Positions 36,241-44,499 of a stretch of 64,000 nucleotides of DNA are shown here, piece after piece (position 1 is the first letter of the stretch; each line of letters opens with the position of its first letter). This DNA comes from Clostridiales bacterium (lineage in GTDB: Bacteria > Bacillota > Clostridia > Christensenellales > CAG-138). The notes under the pieces are model-generated. The model worked only from the letters and a program-made list of their open reading frames with translations, was not told the origin of the DNA and did no database searches. The position numbers and the translations under genes are program-made. The stretch covers positions 1 through 64,000 of the forward strand of contig SFIR01000004.1 in assembly GCA_004556165.1 (NCBI GenBank). The letters are read 5' to 3'.

Positions 36241-38595
36241 CTAAAATCCGCCGTAACCCCAGACGATTACTCTCATCCTTCGTGAATCGCCGCTTTCGAG
36301 GTTTTTCCCGTTCTCAGCAAGGCAAGGGTGGATCTTTCGGACGGTATAATAATAGGTATTCCCCGGCATTGCGCTTGCATCACGGAATTCGATGTTCCCG
36401 ACCTTGCCGGTAATCTCCGTCAGCCGAAATTCGCTTCCGTATTCATCGGTACGGATGACGGCATATCTGTACCTTGCATCATCCGAAATAAAGGTTATCA
36501 CGGGTTTACCGTCCGTATCCGGATACCAGCTTACGCTCTCCGGCGGCTCCGGATAGCTCCAGAACGGATCGGCCGCGGTCGGTGCTGTGAGCTCTGTGAA
36601 ATACTCGCTTATCACCTGTTCCTTTGGCGTCCAATCGCTTGCTAAGAGAATCTTTCCATCTTTTAATGCTTCGGAATCTATGTTTATTTGCTTTACTCCA
36701 TCCGGAGCGATAAAAGCATCGTTCCCCCCGTCACCGTACAGCTCGGCAAATAGCTCCGAAAGCACGACCGCTGCGCTGTTGCCGCCAGTCGTTCCCTCCT
36801 CGAGGCATCCGAGCAGCGCCGTATCCATACCCATCCACATGACTGCGGTGTAATCTGTCGTATATGCAGCCGTCCATGCATCGCGGACATTTCCGCTCGC
36901 ATCAAGGTTTGTTCCCGTCTTAGCGGCGATATATAGGCCGGTCGAAGCAAATGCCTTGGCAGTACCCGTTGAAGCGGCATCGCAGAGAATATCGGTCAGT
37001 ATAAATGTGTTTTCTTCACTGATAACGCGGGAATAGCTGCTCACATGCTCGTAAACTGCGGTTCCTTTACATTCTATCCGCGCAACGGCATAGGTATCCG
37101 TATACTCCCCTCCGCGCGCGAGTGCAGCATACGCGCCTGCCATTTCGAGCGGCGATACGCCGTGGGTGAAGCCTCCGAGCGCAAGGGCAAGATTATGGCT
37201 CTCATTATCAAATGAAATGCCGAGCTGCCTTGCAAAGGCAATGCCCGTTTCAACGCCAATCCTATTCAGTATCTCGACCGCAGGTGTATTCAGGGAATGC
37301 ACTAACGCGGTACGGAGCGTCACAAGCCCCCGATAGCTTTCTCCGGAGTTTCTCGGGCAATAACCGTTAAAATCCTTCGGGCTGTCGTCAAGGATATCCG
37401 CAGCGGTGAACGAATGATATTCCATTGCAGGGGCGTAGCAGATTATCGGCTTGATGAGCGAGCCCGGCTGGCGCTCCATATCGGCCGCCCTGTTGAAGCA
37501 GCCCTCGCTGTACTCCCTGCCCCCTGCCATGGCTTTTATTGCGCCGGTATTATCCACGACTACCAGCGCACCCTCCGCGTTTTCGCTGCCCTTCGGATAG
37601 CTTTCGGAGGACGAAACAAGGCTCTCCGCAAGCCCGTTCATTTCCGTATCTATGGCAATATATAGGCAGTACCCACCCGAATACAGCTCATTTCGGCTGA
37701 TCCCGAGGAGCGCAAGGCTTTCCTCGACCGCATAGTCTATATAATAATTCTTCATATCCGGCATTGCATTTTTCAGGATACATTCTTCGTTTACGGAGGA
37801 AGCATATTCTTCCTCGGTTATCCTGCCGTAATCGAGCATCAGCTTCAGGACGACATTGCGCCTGCCGAGCGATTTCTCCATATCTATATGGGGCGCATAC
37901 CTCGACGGGGCTTTCACGATACCTGCAAGCTGCGCGGCCTGAGCGATACTTATTTCGCTTGCATGTACCCCGAAATAAGTAAGCGCTGCGGTTTCGATGC
38001 CGTAGCAGCCGCCGCCGAAGTAGACATAATTCATGTACATTTCGAGTATCTCATCCTTCGTGAATTCCTTTTCCATGCAGATGGAGAGATAGGCTTCCTC
38101 AAGCTTGCGTTCGAAGGTCTTATCCGCCGAAAGATGGCTGAGCTTAATAAGCTGCTGACCGATAGTCGATGCCCCCTGCACCTTGCTGCCTGCTTTGAGA
38201 TCCGCGAGCGCCGCACCACCGATACGCACGATGTCGATACCGCTGTGTTCATAGAATCTTGCATCCTCTGCGGAGGTAAAGGCGTACTTGACATACTCCG
38301 GCAGGCTCTCGATTTCTATATTTATTCTGTTTTCGCTTCCCTTAATGACCCGAAGCTCGTTGCCCTCGGCATCGAATATTCTCAGGCTCTCCGGCGCATC
38401 GGTTATAAGTGTTGAATCAAAGCGGTGCCATTCCGATATTTTGAAGTATTTTGCGAAGAATATCAGCCCTGCCGCGATAAAGAGCAGCATAATTATCAAT
38501 AACAGCTTAAAGATCAGTCTCGCTTTTCCGTGCTTTCTGCGAGTACTATCGGGATTTTGCACTTTTCTTTCCTTTTCCGTGGATTTTTTGCTCAT
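36241..38595 (-). CDS. class A penicillin-binding protein (PBP1A-like)
   Basis: A 784-residue bifunctional peptidoglycan synthase. It has a short basic tail and one membrane helix (residues about 28-50). The GT51 glycosyltransferase domain has TSAEDARFYEHSGID and GASTIGQQLIK. The transpeptidase domain has QPGSLIKPI (Ser-x2-Lys), SLNTP and AAKTGTN. A C-terminal domain of about 110 residues (SVSWYPDTDGKPVITFISDD to the end) looks fibronectin-type, seen in several Gram-positive PBPs. It builds and crosslinks glycan outside the membrane. Confidence 0.93.
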   Translation of the reverse strand: MSKKSTEKERKVQNPDSTRRKHGKARLIFKLLLIIMLLFIAAGLIFFAKYFKISEWHRFDSTLITDAPESLRIFDAEGNELRVIKGSENRINIEIESLPEYVKYAFTSAEDARFYEHSGIDIVRIGGAALADLKAGSKVQGASTIGQQLIKLSHLSADKTFERKLEEAYLSICMEKEFTKDEILEMYMNYVYFGGGCYGIETAALTYFGVHASEISIAQAAQLAGIVKAPSRYAPHIDMEKSLGRRNVVLKLMLDYGRITEEEYASSVNEECILKNAMPDMKNYYIDYAVEESLALLGISRNELYSGGYCLYIAIDTEMNGLAESLVSSSESYPKGSENAEGALVVVDNTGAIKAMAGGREYSEGCFNRAADMERQPGSLIKPIICYAPAMEYHSFTAADILDDSPKDFNGYCPRNSGESYRGLVTLRTALVHSLNTPAVEILNRIGVETGIAFARQLGISFDNESHNLALALGGFTHGVSPLEMAGAYAALARGGEYTDTYAVARIECKGTAVYEHVSSYSRVISEENTFILTDILCDAASTGTAKAFASTGLYIAAKTGTNLDASGNVRDAWTAAYTTDYTAVMWMGMDTALLGCLEEGTTGGNSAAVVLSELFAELYGDGGNDAFIAPDGVKQINIDSEALKDGKILLASDWTPKEQVISEYFTELTAPTAADPFWSYPEPPESVSWYPDTDGKPVITFISDDARYRYAVIRTDEYGSEFRLTEITGKVGNIEFRDASAMPGNTYYYTVRKIHPCLAENGKNLESGDSRRMRVIVWGYGGF

Positions 38596-38765
38596 TTCGT
38601 TGCTCCGAACAGGTTTTCCCGAATATTTTTTGTCGGATAAGCGGTTAATATGTATGTAAAGGATTTTCGGTCTTTCGGTGCGTCACAACAAAACCTGACG
38701 TAAAATACAGATTGGCGATGGGGTTTATATGCCGAAAATATACACCTTTTATTTATAAAATTCTA

Positions 38766-38794
38766 TTGCATTCCCGGGTGAATACTGCTATACT
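38766..38794 (+). promoter_or_regulatory. promoter of the ThrE-like gene
   Basis: TTGCAT (38766-38771), 17 bp, TATACT (38789-38794), 47 bp before the first ATG. The divergent 245-bp region shows no other feature I can support. Confidence 0.65.
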
Positions 38795-38840
38795 TCTTTG
38801 CTGATTTTGAAAAAGAGAAAAGGAAATAACCATAAGAATT

Positions 38841-40109
38841 ATGGATTTTGAAAGAGACAAAATGAATTACGACAAGCTCCTCGATTTTGCAGTCGAGCTG
38901 TCCGCACGTCTTCAGAAAAGCGGTGCTGAGACCTACCGCGTTGAGGAGACCATTTCGAGGATACTGACAGCCTACGGCACGGAAGCCGAGGCGAGCGTTA
39001 TACCCAACAACATCAACGCGACCTGCAAAAGCCCCGACGGGCAATACCACACCATCGTACGCCGTATCCACTCCTGCGATACGCTGCTTGACGGCATTGA
39101 AAAATACAGTGCGCTCTCGCGCGAGATCTGCGCAAAGACACCTGAGCTTGATGAAGCATGGGATATGCTGAACGCCACCACTGCATCCATACGCCGGTAT
39201 AATTGGTTCTTTACCTTCCTCGGGTACTTTCTCATCGGCTTCGGCTTCGGCTTTTTCTTCAGCGGTACCCTTATGGATTCGATAATTGCAGGCGTCGCCG
39301 GGATCGCGGTCGGCCTCTGCCAGAGATTCATGAACAATCTACATGCGAATACCTTTTTCACCACGCTGATCTGCGGCTTTGTACTCGCCTTCATCTCGCA
39401 TTGCTCGGCGCATCTCGGCATCTGCCGCAACGCTGATATTGCAAGCATCGGCGCTATCATGATACTCGTTCCCGGGTTCCTGTTCACCAACAGTATTAGG
39501 GACATCATCTACGGCGATACGATGTCAGGCGTCAACCGTCTTATCCAGGTGCTCATAATCGCCGCTGCGCTCGTCGTCGGCACGAGTGTCGCGGTGAGCC
39601 TTGCAAGGCTGATCTTCGGAAGCGTTGAACCTGCGGCACGGCTCGTATCCTACCCCGTTATCTTTCAGTGCATCGCAGGCTGCATCGGTGCGCTCGGGTT
39701 CTGCCTGCTTTTCAATATCCACGGCCATGGCATACTGCTCTGTTTGATCGGAGCATTCTTCTCCTGGCTCGTCTACTGCATCTGCGCGCATTACGGCACG
39801 AGCGAATATCTCTGCTACTTCTTCGCCGCCGCATTTTCCTCCCTCTATGCGGAGATCATGGCGCGCATCCGCAAATACCCTGCTACGAGCTACCTCATGG
39901 CTTCACTCGTTCCGCTCATCCCCGGTTCCGGCGTATACTATACCGTCAACGCAGTTGCAAACGGCGATGTATCCCTATTCTGGGAAAAGGGCGTCAGCAC
40001 CGTGGCTATCGCCGGAGCAATGGCACTTGCGATTCTCCTTATTTCCACCCTGTTCCGCATGTGGAAGGTTTATATTGCACGCAGGATGAGCAGAGCGAAG
40101 AATAAATAA
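38841..40109 (+). CDS. threonine/serine exporter (ThrE) family protein
   Basis: A 422-residue ThrE-type exporter with both halves fused. A cytoplasmic N-terminal domain (residues 1-115, LDFAVELSARLQKSGAETYR, IHSCDTLLDGI) is followed by about ten membrane segments, including the first-half MILVPGFLFTNSIRDI and the second-half SLVPLIPGSGVYYTV motifs. It probably exports threonine, serine or small related solutes. An ATG at 38862 is an alternative start. A good terminator follows. Confidence 0.85.
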   Translation: MDFERDKMNYDKLLDFAVELSARLQKSGAETYRVEETISRILTAYGTEAEASVIPNNINATCKSPDGQYHTIVRRIHSCDTLLDGIEKYSALSREICAKTPELDEAWDMLNATTASIRRYNWFFTFLGYFLIGFGFGFFFSGTLMDSIIAGVAGIAVGLCQRFMNNLHANTFFTTLICGFVLAFISHCSAHLGICRNADIASIGAIMILVPGFLFTNSIRDIIYGDTMSGVNRLIQVLIIAAALVVGTSVAVSLARLIFGSVEPAARLVSYPVIFQCIAGCIGALGFCLLFNIHGHGILLCLIGAFFSWLVYCICAHYGTSEYLCYFFAAAFSSLYAEIMARIRKYPATSYLMASLVPLIPGSGVYYTVNAVANGDVSLFWEKGVSTVAIAGAMALAILLISTLFRMWKVYIARRMSRAKNK

Positions 40110-40125
40110 GCGCTGAATATCAAAG

Positions 40126-40157
40126 GAACGGAGCAATTAAGCATCCGTTCTTTTTTT
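40126..40157 (+). terminator. terminator after the ThrE-like gene
   Basis: GAACGGA pairs with TCCGTTC and is followed by seven T. The convergent RluA-family gene ends directly beyond it. Confidence 0.85.
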
Positions 40158-41030
40158 CTATTCAATCAGCTTCTTCATATCCTCCGGCATCTCGCAGTCC
40201 AGCATTATCCGTTCATTCGTCATCGGATGGGTAAAGCCGAGCGTGGCGGAGTGGAGCGCAGGTCTTGAAATAATGGATGTATCCTCTTCGCCGTAGAGCC
40301 AGTCGCCGACAAGCGGATGACCGAGATGCGACATATGCACGCGTATCTGATGCGTCCTGCCGGTTTTCAAAATGAAACGGACAAGTGAATATTCTTCGTT
40401 TTCCCTCAAAACCTTGTAGCAGGTTTCGGCGCTCTGTCCGTCGGAACGCACTTCACGCTTTATTGCGGAGCCTTCAACCCTTGCTATCGGAAGCGATACA
40501 GTCCCCTCCTTTTCTTCTAAATGACCGCATACTATGCCGAGATAACTCCTGATAAAGCCATCCGTATGCAGCAGGGAAATGAGCCTTTCGTGCATATAGC
40601 CGTTTTTCGCTATCGTCATAATTCCGCTCGTGCCTCGATCGAGCCTGCTGACGGGATGGTACATTTCGGCATTGCCGTAGTACCTGTTCACTTCGTCCTC
40701 AACAGATTCGGCCATATCATCATATCTTGAGCCGTGCGCCGCTGCGCCCGAGGGCTTGTTGATAATAAGAATATCGTCATCCTCAAAGAGTATTTCATAC
40801 GGAAGCTCATAAGAAAAATTCTCCCTCGACGCACCGATGACGACGCCCAAAACCTGCCCTTCATCGGGTCTGAAATCCGTATGCACCTGCACACCGTCAA
40901 CGGTGATGCCGAAAGGAACGCGCTTCTGCTTCGATATAAGGCTTGAGGACAGATGCAGCTCCTGGCTGAGAAGGCTCCGCACCGTTCTTCCGGCATATTT
41001 TTTGTCGATTTTCAGAAAAAGTCTTCGCAT
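40158..41030 (-). CDS. RluA family pseudouridine synthase
   Basis: A 290-residue RluA/RluD-type enzyme. It has an N-terminal S4-like part (VRSLLSQELHLSSSLISKQK) and a catalytic domain with HPVSRLDRGTSGIMTIAKN, whose Asp is the nucleophile. LKTGRTHQIRVHMSHLGHPL is the usual later motif. The ATG at 41030 behind AGGAAG is chosen over the GTG five codons earlier. The rRNA or tRNA target cannot be told from sequence. Confidence 0.92.
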   Translation of the reverse strand: MRRLFLKIDKKYAGRTVRSLLSQELHLSSSLISKQKRVPFGITVDGVQVHTDFRPDEGQVLGVVIGASRENFSYELPYEILFEDDDILIINKPSGAAAHGSRYDDMAESVEDEVNRYYGNAEMYHPVSRLDRGTSGIMTIAKNGYMHERLISLLHTDGFIRSYLGIVCGHLEEKEGTVSLPIARVEGSAIKREVRSDGQSAETCYKVLRENEEYSLVRFILKTGRTHQIRVHMSHLGHPLVGDWLYGEEDTSIISRPALHSATLGFTHPMTNERIMLDCEMPEDMKKLIE

Positions 41031-41126
41031 TTTACTTCCTGCCACTTTATTTTTTCAGTAAACAATGATACAATTTTAGTGTTGACTTGGCAAGTGCCTG
41101 AGACTGCTTTTTCGGAGGAAAAATGT

Positions 41127-42158
41127 ATGCAGAATCTTTTGAGCAGAGGAAAGCTTCTTAATGATAACGGAGAATTGATTGAAAAGGGCTATGCGACCTC
41201 GCTCGTTCGCGAATACAGCCGTGAGGATATCAAAGCATCGGCTCTGCGCATTAAGGAATGGGATTATTACCTCATCTACAATCAGCATTTCGCGCTCGCG
41301 CTCACTATTGATGATAACGCGTACATGAGCATGCTGAGCGTAAGCGTCATAGATTTTGACACTCCGGCCGAAACCACAATCAGCCCGATAGGACTTTTTC
41401 CTATGGGTAAGCTCAACATGCCCCCGACCAGTGCAGAAGGCATCAGCAGGCTGCGTATCGGGAATTCCGAGCTCTGCTTTACCGTCGGAAATGGCGAGCG
41501 CAGGCTTTCGGGAAGTCTTGCTAAGTCCAAAAACTGTGAGAATTTCGATTGCGATATAGTGCTGTTTGACGAGCCTGCCGACAGCATGGTCATAGCAACC
41601 CCTTTTGCGAATAAGCCCCGGGCATTCTACTATAATCAGAAGATAATTGCCATGCGTGCATCCGGCCGCATGAATTTTAACGGCAAGGAATACAGCTTTG
41701 ACCCTGCGGTGAGCTTCGGGCTTCTGGATTGGGGACGCGGAGTATGGACATACCGCAATACCTGGTATTGGGGTGCGGCTCAGGGCATGGCGGACGGCCA
41801 TACCGTCGGTTTCAATATCGGGTACGGCTTCGGCGACACTTCCGCCGCAAGTGAAAACATGCTTTTCTATGACGGCAAGGCGCACAAGATCAATGATGTG
41901 GCCTTCAATATACCTAAGACCGAGGACGGCAGGGATGATTTTATGAGTCCATGGGCCTTCACCTCCTCCGACCGCAGATTCGAGATGGATTTCGTACCCG
42001 TCATAGACCGTAAAGCCAAGACCGATCTCCTTCTCATCGGAAGCGATCAGCACCAGGTCTTCGGCAGGTTCTCGGGAAGGATGAGGCTCAATAACGGCGA
42101 GGTGGTCGAGATTAGGGATTTCCTCGGCTTTGCCGAAAAGGTTAAAAATAAGTGGTAA
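41127..42158 (+). CDS. DUF2804 family protein
   Basis: A 343-residue protein of the DUF2804 family (function unknown). It has a beta-rich sequence with an early REYSREDIKASALRIKEWDY and the conserved core FGLLDWGRGVWTYRNTWYW followed by FNIGYGFGDTSAASENM. There is no signal peptide or membrane helix. I start at the ATG at 41127, 6 bp after GGAGGAA; the frame is open far upstream into the divergent gene. The fold resembles lipocalin-like, possibly lipid- or sugar-binding proteins, which is a guess. Confidence 0.82.
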   Translation: MQNLLSRGKLLNDNGELIEKGYATSLVREYSREDIKASALRIKEWDYYLIYNQHFALALTIDDNAYMSMLSVSVIDFDTPAETTISPIGLFPMGKLNMPPTSAEGISRLRIGNSELCFTVGNGERRLSGSLAKSKNCENFDCDIVLFDEPADSMVIATPFANKPRAFYYNQKIIAMRASGRMNFNGKEYSFDPAVSFGLLDWGRGVWTYRNTWYWGAAQGMADGHTVGFNIGYGFGDTSAASENMLFYDGKAHKINDVAFNIPKTEDGRDDFMSPWAFTSSDRRFEMDFVPVIDRKAKTDLLLIGSDQHQVFGRFSGRMRLNNGEVVEIRDFLGFAEKVKNKW

Positions 42159-42180
42159 GAATCTATAAAATTTGCGATTT

Positions 42181-42226
42181 CCCGTCGGGCCGCTGCTTCA
42201 ACGGCTTGACGGGTTCTGCTTTCGAT
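42181..42226 (+). terminator. terminator after the DUF2804 gene
   Basis: CCCGTCGGGCCG pairs with CGGCTTGACGGG (12 bp, two G-T pairs) over a 9-nt loop, followed by a T-rich stretch. Confidence 0.7.
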
Positions 42227-42258
42227 TGAAAATATAAATTATTTTCCTGAAAAAAAGC

Positions 42259-42287
42259 TTGACAAAGGTATTCCCAGGGTGTACAAT
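42259..42287 (+). promoter_or_regulatory. promoter of tRNA-Arg
   Basis: TTGACA (42259-42264), 17 bp, TACAAT (42282-42287), 22 bp before the mature tRNA 5' end. Confidence 0.85.
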
Positions 42288-42309
42288 AGCTCTCGCATTC
42301 AAGAGATGT

Positions 42310-42385
42310 GCGCCCATAGCTCAGCGGATAGAGTGCCCGGCTACGAACCGGTAGGTCGCAGGTTCAAATCCTGCTGGGCGCGCCA
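42310..42385 (+). tRNA. tRNA-Arg (anticodon ACG)
   Basis: A full cloverleaf is visible. Acceptor GCGCCCA pairs with TGGGCGC and CCA is encoded at 42383-42385. The D-arm contains AGCTCAGCGGATAGAG, the anticodon loop is CTACGAA with anticodon ACG (read as ICG), and the T-loop is GGTTCAAATCC. It decodes CGU, CGC and CGA. Confidence 0.97.
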
Positions 42386-42431
42386 GAAAAGAACCCACAT
42401 TTGTCTACGGCAAGTGTGGGTTCTTTTCTGG
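42383..42431 (+). terminator. long hairpin terminator overlapping the tRNA 3' end
   Basis: GCCAGAAAAGAACCCACA (from the tRNA CCA end onward) pairs with TGTGGGTTCTTTTCTGGC, a perfect stem of at least 18 bp with T-rich right arm. It should terminate the tRNA transcript. It also places an inverted copy of the tRNA tail at the border of the next element. Confidence 0.8.
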
Positions 42432-42606
42432 CGAAGTGTTCCGCTTCCGCGGAACGTGAAGTATGCTTCGCAAGTGAAGTGCACTTCGTGCGCGAAGTGT
42501 GACTTCGGCACGATAGGAGGCTGAACACTTCACTTCACTTCGTGTGTGAGCACGATACTTCACAGCGGCAGCGCCGCTGCTTTACTCGGCGAAGCCAAAC
42601 TTCACG
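42431..42606. repeat. iterated GYGAAGT-hairpin element in two opposed arms
   Basis: Plus-strand heptamers GCGAAGT or GTGAAGT start at 42431, 42456, 42474 and 42492, the last three 18 bp apart. Each is followed by a small stem, for example GTTCCGC-TTCC-GCGGAAC and GCAC-TTC-GTGC. From about 42527 the same heptamer appears inverted (ACTTCAC at 42527, 42532, 42557 and 42599, with variants ACTTCGT at 42537 and GCTTTAC at 42579), again next to stems such as AGCGGC-GCT-GCCGCT. A further inverted copy lies beyond the genes at 43476-43482. It looks like a structured RNA or DNA element, not coding sequence. Confidence 0.8.
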
Positions 42607-42664
42607 GAATATTGAAAAAGAAAACCTCTTATAGTACAATGTTTGTGCAGCAGGAGGTGTAAAT

Positions 42665-43017
42665 ATGTCCGAAAGCAAATTAAGAACACAATCCATGGAT
42701 TTTGCTGTGCAAATTATAAGCCTTGTAAAATCACTCAAAGAAAAAGAGAATCTATTATCTCCAATCAAATCGGCAGAAGCGGTACTTCCATCGGCGCAAA
42801 TATTCGCGAGGCACAGTATGCGCACGGCAAAGCAGATTTTATAGCGAAACTTCAAATTGCACTCAAGGAAGCAAGTGAAACAGGCTATTGGTTAGAATTA
42901 CTATATAGGACAAATTACATTAACAAGGCGGAATATCAATCCCTTGGTTCCGCTTGCACAAGTATTCGTGTAATGCTTATTGCCTCTGTCAACACAGCAA
43001 AGGAGACCTTGCAATGA
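42665..43017 (+). pseudogene. four-helix-bundle (S23/Avd-like) protein, frameshifted
   Basis: Behind GGAGGTG an ATG at 42665 encodes SESKLRTQSMDFAVQIISLV and then SLKEKEN. The family continues in the -1 frame with RESIISNQIGRSGTSIGANI and REAQYAHGKADFIAKLQIAL to the stop at 43017. One A missing from the AAAAA run near 42741-42745 explains the shift and would restore about 118 residues, the usual length for this family (23S rRNA intervening-sequence protein type). Related proteins bind nucleic acid as oligomers. The stop overlaps the next ATG (ATGA). It may be a pseudogene, a sequencing error or, less likely, a slippage site. Confidence 0.8.
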
Positions 43018-43397
43018 GTTTTTTTAACAGGTTGTTTCAAAAGGAAAAGCCGAAAGAAATCCCGGCCATGCCGCCGTGGGAAGAGATCGTTGAAATGATG
43101 TATGATAAGTGCCTCGATGCTTTTACATCTGAGGTATTAAGAGTGGTCTATTCCATTGATAAAACAATGCGATATGTCGTTTTGAGATATGAACAGGGCC
43201 TCTATACATATCAGCTTGAAGCCATCTATAAGCTTGATGAGGATGAATGGAGGTATGCTCTCTCACATAATGATTATGCGCTGCCGGCAATGTGGGAATC
43301 CTTAGGATGCGCTGTCGGAAAATCCCTATTTGATAACGAAGAGGAATTGTTGAAGGAAATGAAAGAAGAGCCCGAATATAAGAAGTATTTCGAATAA
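43014..43397 (+). CDS. small hypothetical protein coupled to the four-helix-bundle gene
   Basis: A 127-residue protein of unknown function starting SFFNRLFQKEKPKEIPAM. It continues PPWEEIVEMMYDKCLDAF and has aromatic-rich YVVLRYEQGLYTYQLEAIYK and a charged C-terminus. There is no signal peptide or metal motif. The ATG overlaps the stop of the preceding gene and has a GGAG site inside it, so translation is coupled. It is probably cytoplasmic. The paired arrangement suggests both belong to the same element. Confidence 0.7.
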   Translation: MSFFNRLFQKEKPKEIPAMPPWEEIVEMMYDKCLDAFTSEVLRVVYSIDKTMRYVVLRYEQGLYTYQLEAIYKLDEDEWRYALSHNDYALPAMWESLGCAVGKSLFDNEEELLKEMKEEPEYKKYFE

Positions 43398-43566
43398 TTA
43401 CACAGCTTTCGGAAGTTCTGACCGCGCTTTAGCACCTTCTGCACCTATTCTCCGAACGGAGTGTGCATTTGGCGCACTTCACATTATTCAAAGTGCAATA
43501 CAGACCGCTGACGGGATTAAGTCAGCGGTCCCGGGCTCCTGACAGCGGAGCTTTTTTATTGCATTT
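43398..43566 (+). other. 169-bp 3' flank of the four-helix-bundle element
   Basis: It contains an inverted ACTTCAC copy within a GTGC-x-GCAC context (43461-43495) and a perfect 10-bp hairpin GACCGCTGAC/GTCAGCGGTC at 43503-43530. A terminator closes it. Confidence 0.6.
43535..43557 (+). terminator. terminator closing the four-helix-bundle unit
   Basis: GCTCC pairs with GGAGC over a 7-nt loop, followed by six T. Confidence 0.75.
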
Positions 43567-44403
43567 TCATTCCTGTTCTTTATTGAACAAAATCAATCCC
43601 TCCGGGTTCACCGGTTCACCGTTGATATGCAGCTCGAAATGCAGGTGACTTCTTTCGAGGCATTCGCTGATAGCCGTCGCGCCTATCCTGCCGATGATCT
43701 GGCGTGATCTGACAGTATCCCCTATGCCGACATCGACATTCTCATCAAGATTCGAATAGATGCTGACGCAGCCGTTGGCATGCGATATGACGACCGTCAT
43801 GCCGAGCATATCATCATTATAGACGTTTTCAACCGTTCCTTCGGCAATGGATCTTACCTCGCTGCCCTTGCTCCCGGCAATATCCACGCCGGAATGGGTC
43901 ATCCACTGATTCAGGGTCTCCGAATAAATCAGTGAATTTATCGCAAATATCCTTATAATATTTCCGTCCACGGGCGGCTGATAGCGGCTTTCCGGCTCCG
44001 GAGTCAGCGTCACATTCGGTACGGGAGTGAAATCGGGGATATGAGTCGGATTCGGGCTGCCCGCAGGGTTCGCCGCCGGCGTTGTACTCGGAAGCAAAGT
44101 CGGTTCATCGGAGGGCATTTCGGGGCGCCCCGTGGGCCTTGGCGTGACCGAGATATTCGGATCATCGGTCGGTTCTGTTGTCGCATTTCCGTTCTTTATT
44201 GCATTATCAAGGGTCTGATCGCCGGAATTATTCACCTGTTCATTCGGAGTTTCCCTGTTTTCAGAGAAAATCATCAGCGCGGCCCCGCCCATCAGCGCAA
44301 GAGCCGCTATGACCGCAACCTGCAGGCCGTTCCGGCGCAGAAATACCTTTGATCGTATGCGAAGCTGTTTAAGTCGCCACCTGAGCTTTGATTTTTTGTC
44401 CAT
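43567..44403 (-). CDS. M23 family metallopeptidase (SpoIIQ-like architecture)
   Basis: A 278-residue membrane-anchored endopeptidase-type protein. It has a basic cytoplasmic start, one helix (VAVIAALALMGGAALMIF), a long Pro/Thr-rich linker of about 100 residues and a C-terminal M23 domain. The metal-binding motifs are intact: MTHSGVDIAGS and SHLHFELHING. Such enzymes cut peptidoglycan cross-bridges; the single helix plus M23 domain also fits SpoIIQ, a forespore channel component. The start overlaps a strong hairpin (44406-44463) that encloses its ribosome-binding site. Confidence 0.85.
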   Translation of the reverse strand: MDKKSKLRWRLKQLRIRSKVFLRRNGLQVAVIAALALMGGAALMIFSENRETPNEQVNNSGDQTLDNAIKNGNATTEPTDDPNISVTPRPTGRPEMPSDEPTLLPSTTPAANPAGSPNPTHIPDFTPVPNVTLTPEPESRYQPPVDGNIIRIFAINSLIYSETLNQWMTHSGVDIAGSKGSEVRSIAEGTVENVYNDDMLGMTVVISHANGCVSIYSNLDENVDVGIGDTVRSRQIIGRIGATAISECLERSHLHFELHINGEPVNPEGLILFNKEQE

Positions 44404-44405
44404 AA

Positions 44406-44463
44406 AAATACAGTCCTTTCGCTTGCTTTATGACTGATAGCATTAGCAGAAAGAACTGTATTT
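44406..44463 (-). terminator. terminator-like hairpin enclosing the M23 ribosome-binding site
   Basis: On the minus strand AAATACAGTTCTTTC pairs with GAAAGGACTGTATTT (15 bp, one G-T) over a 28-nt loop and runs into T5 and the ATG. The AAAGGA site of the M23 gene is in the right arm. It probably ends the htrA transcript and limits M23 translation from read-through RNA. Confidence 0.7.
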
Positions 44464-44499
44464 ATTCACCATATGCTTGATTTTTAGCAGGTTTTTCCG

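Noticed and set aside
42279..42524. Plus-strand frame across the tRNA and the repeat array
   Set aside because: It runs through tRNA-Arg and hairpins and has no ribosome-binding site.
42431..42606. CRISPR array
   Set aside because: Repeats are only seven bases, spacing varies from 5 to 25 bp, copies occur in both orientations and no cas gene is near.
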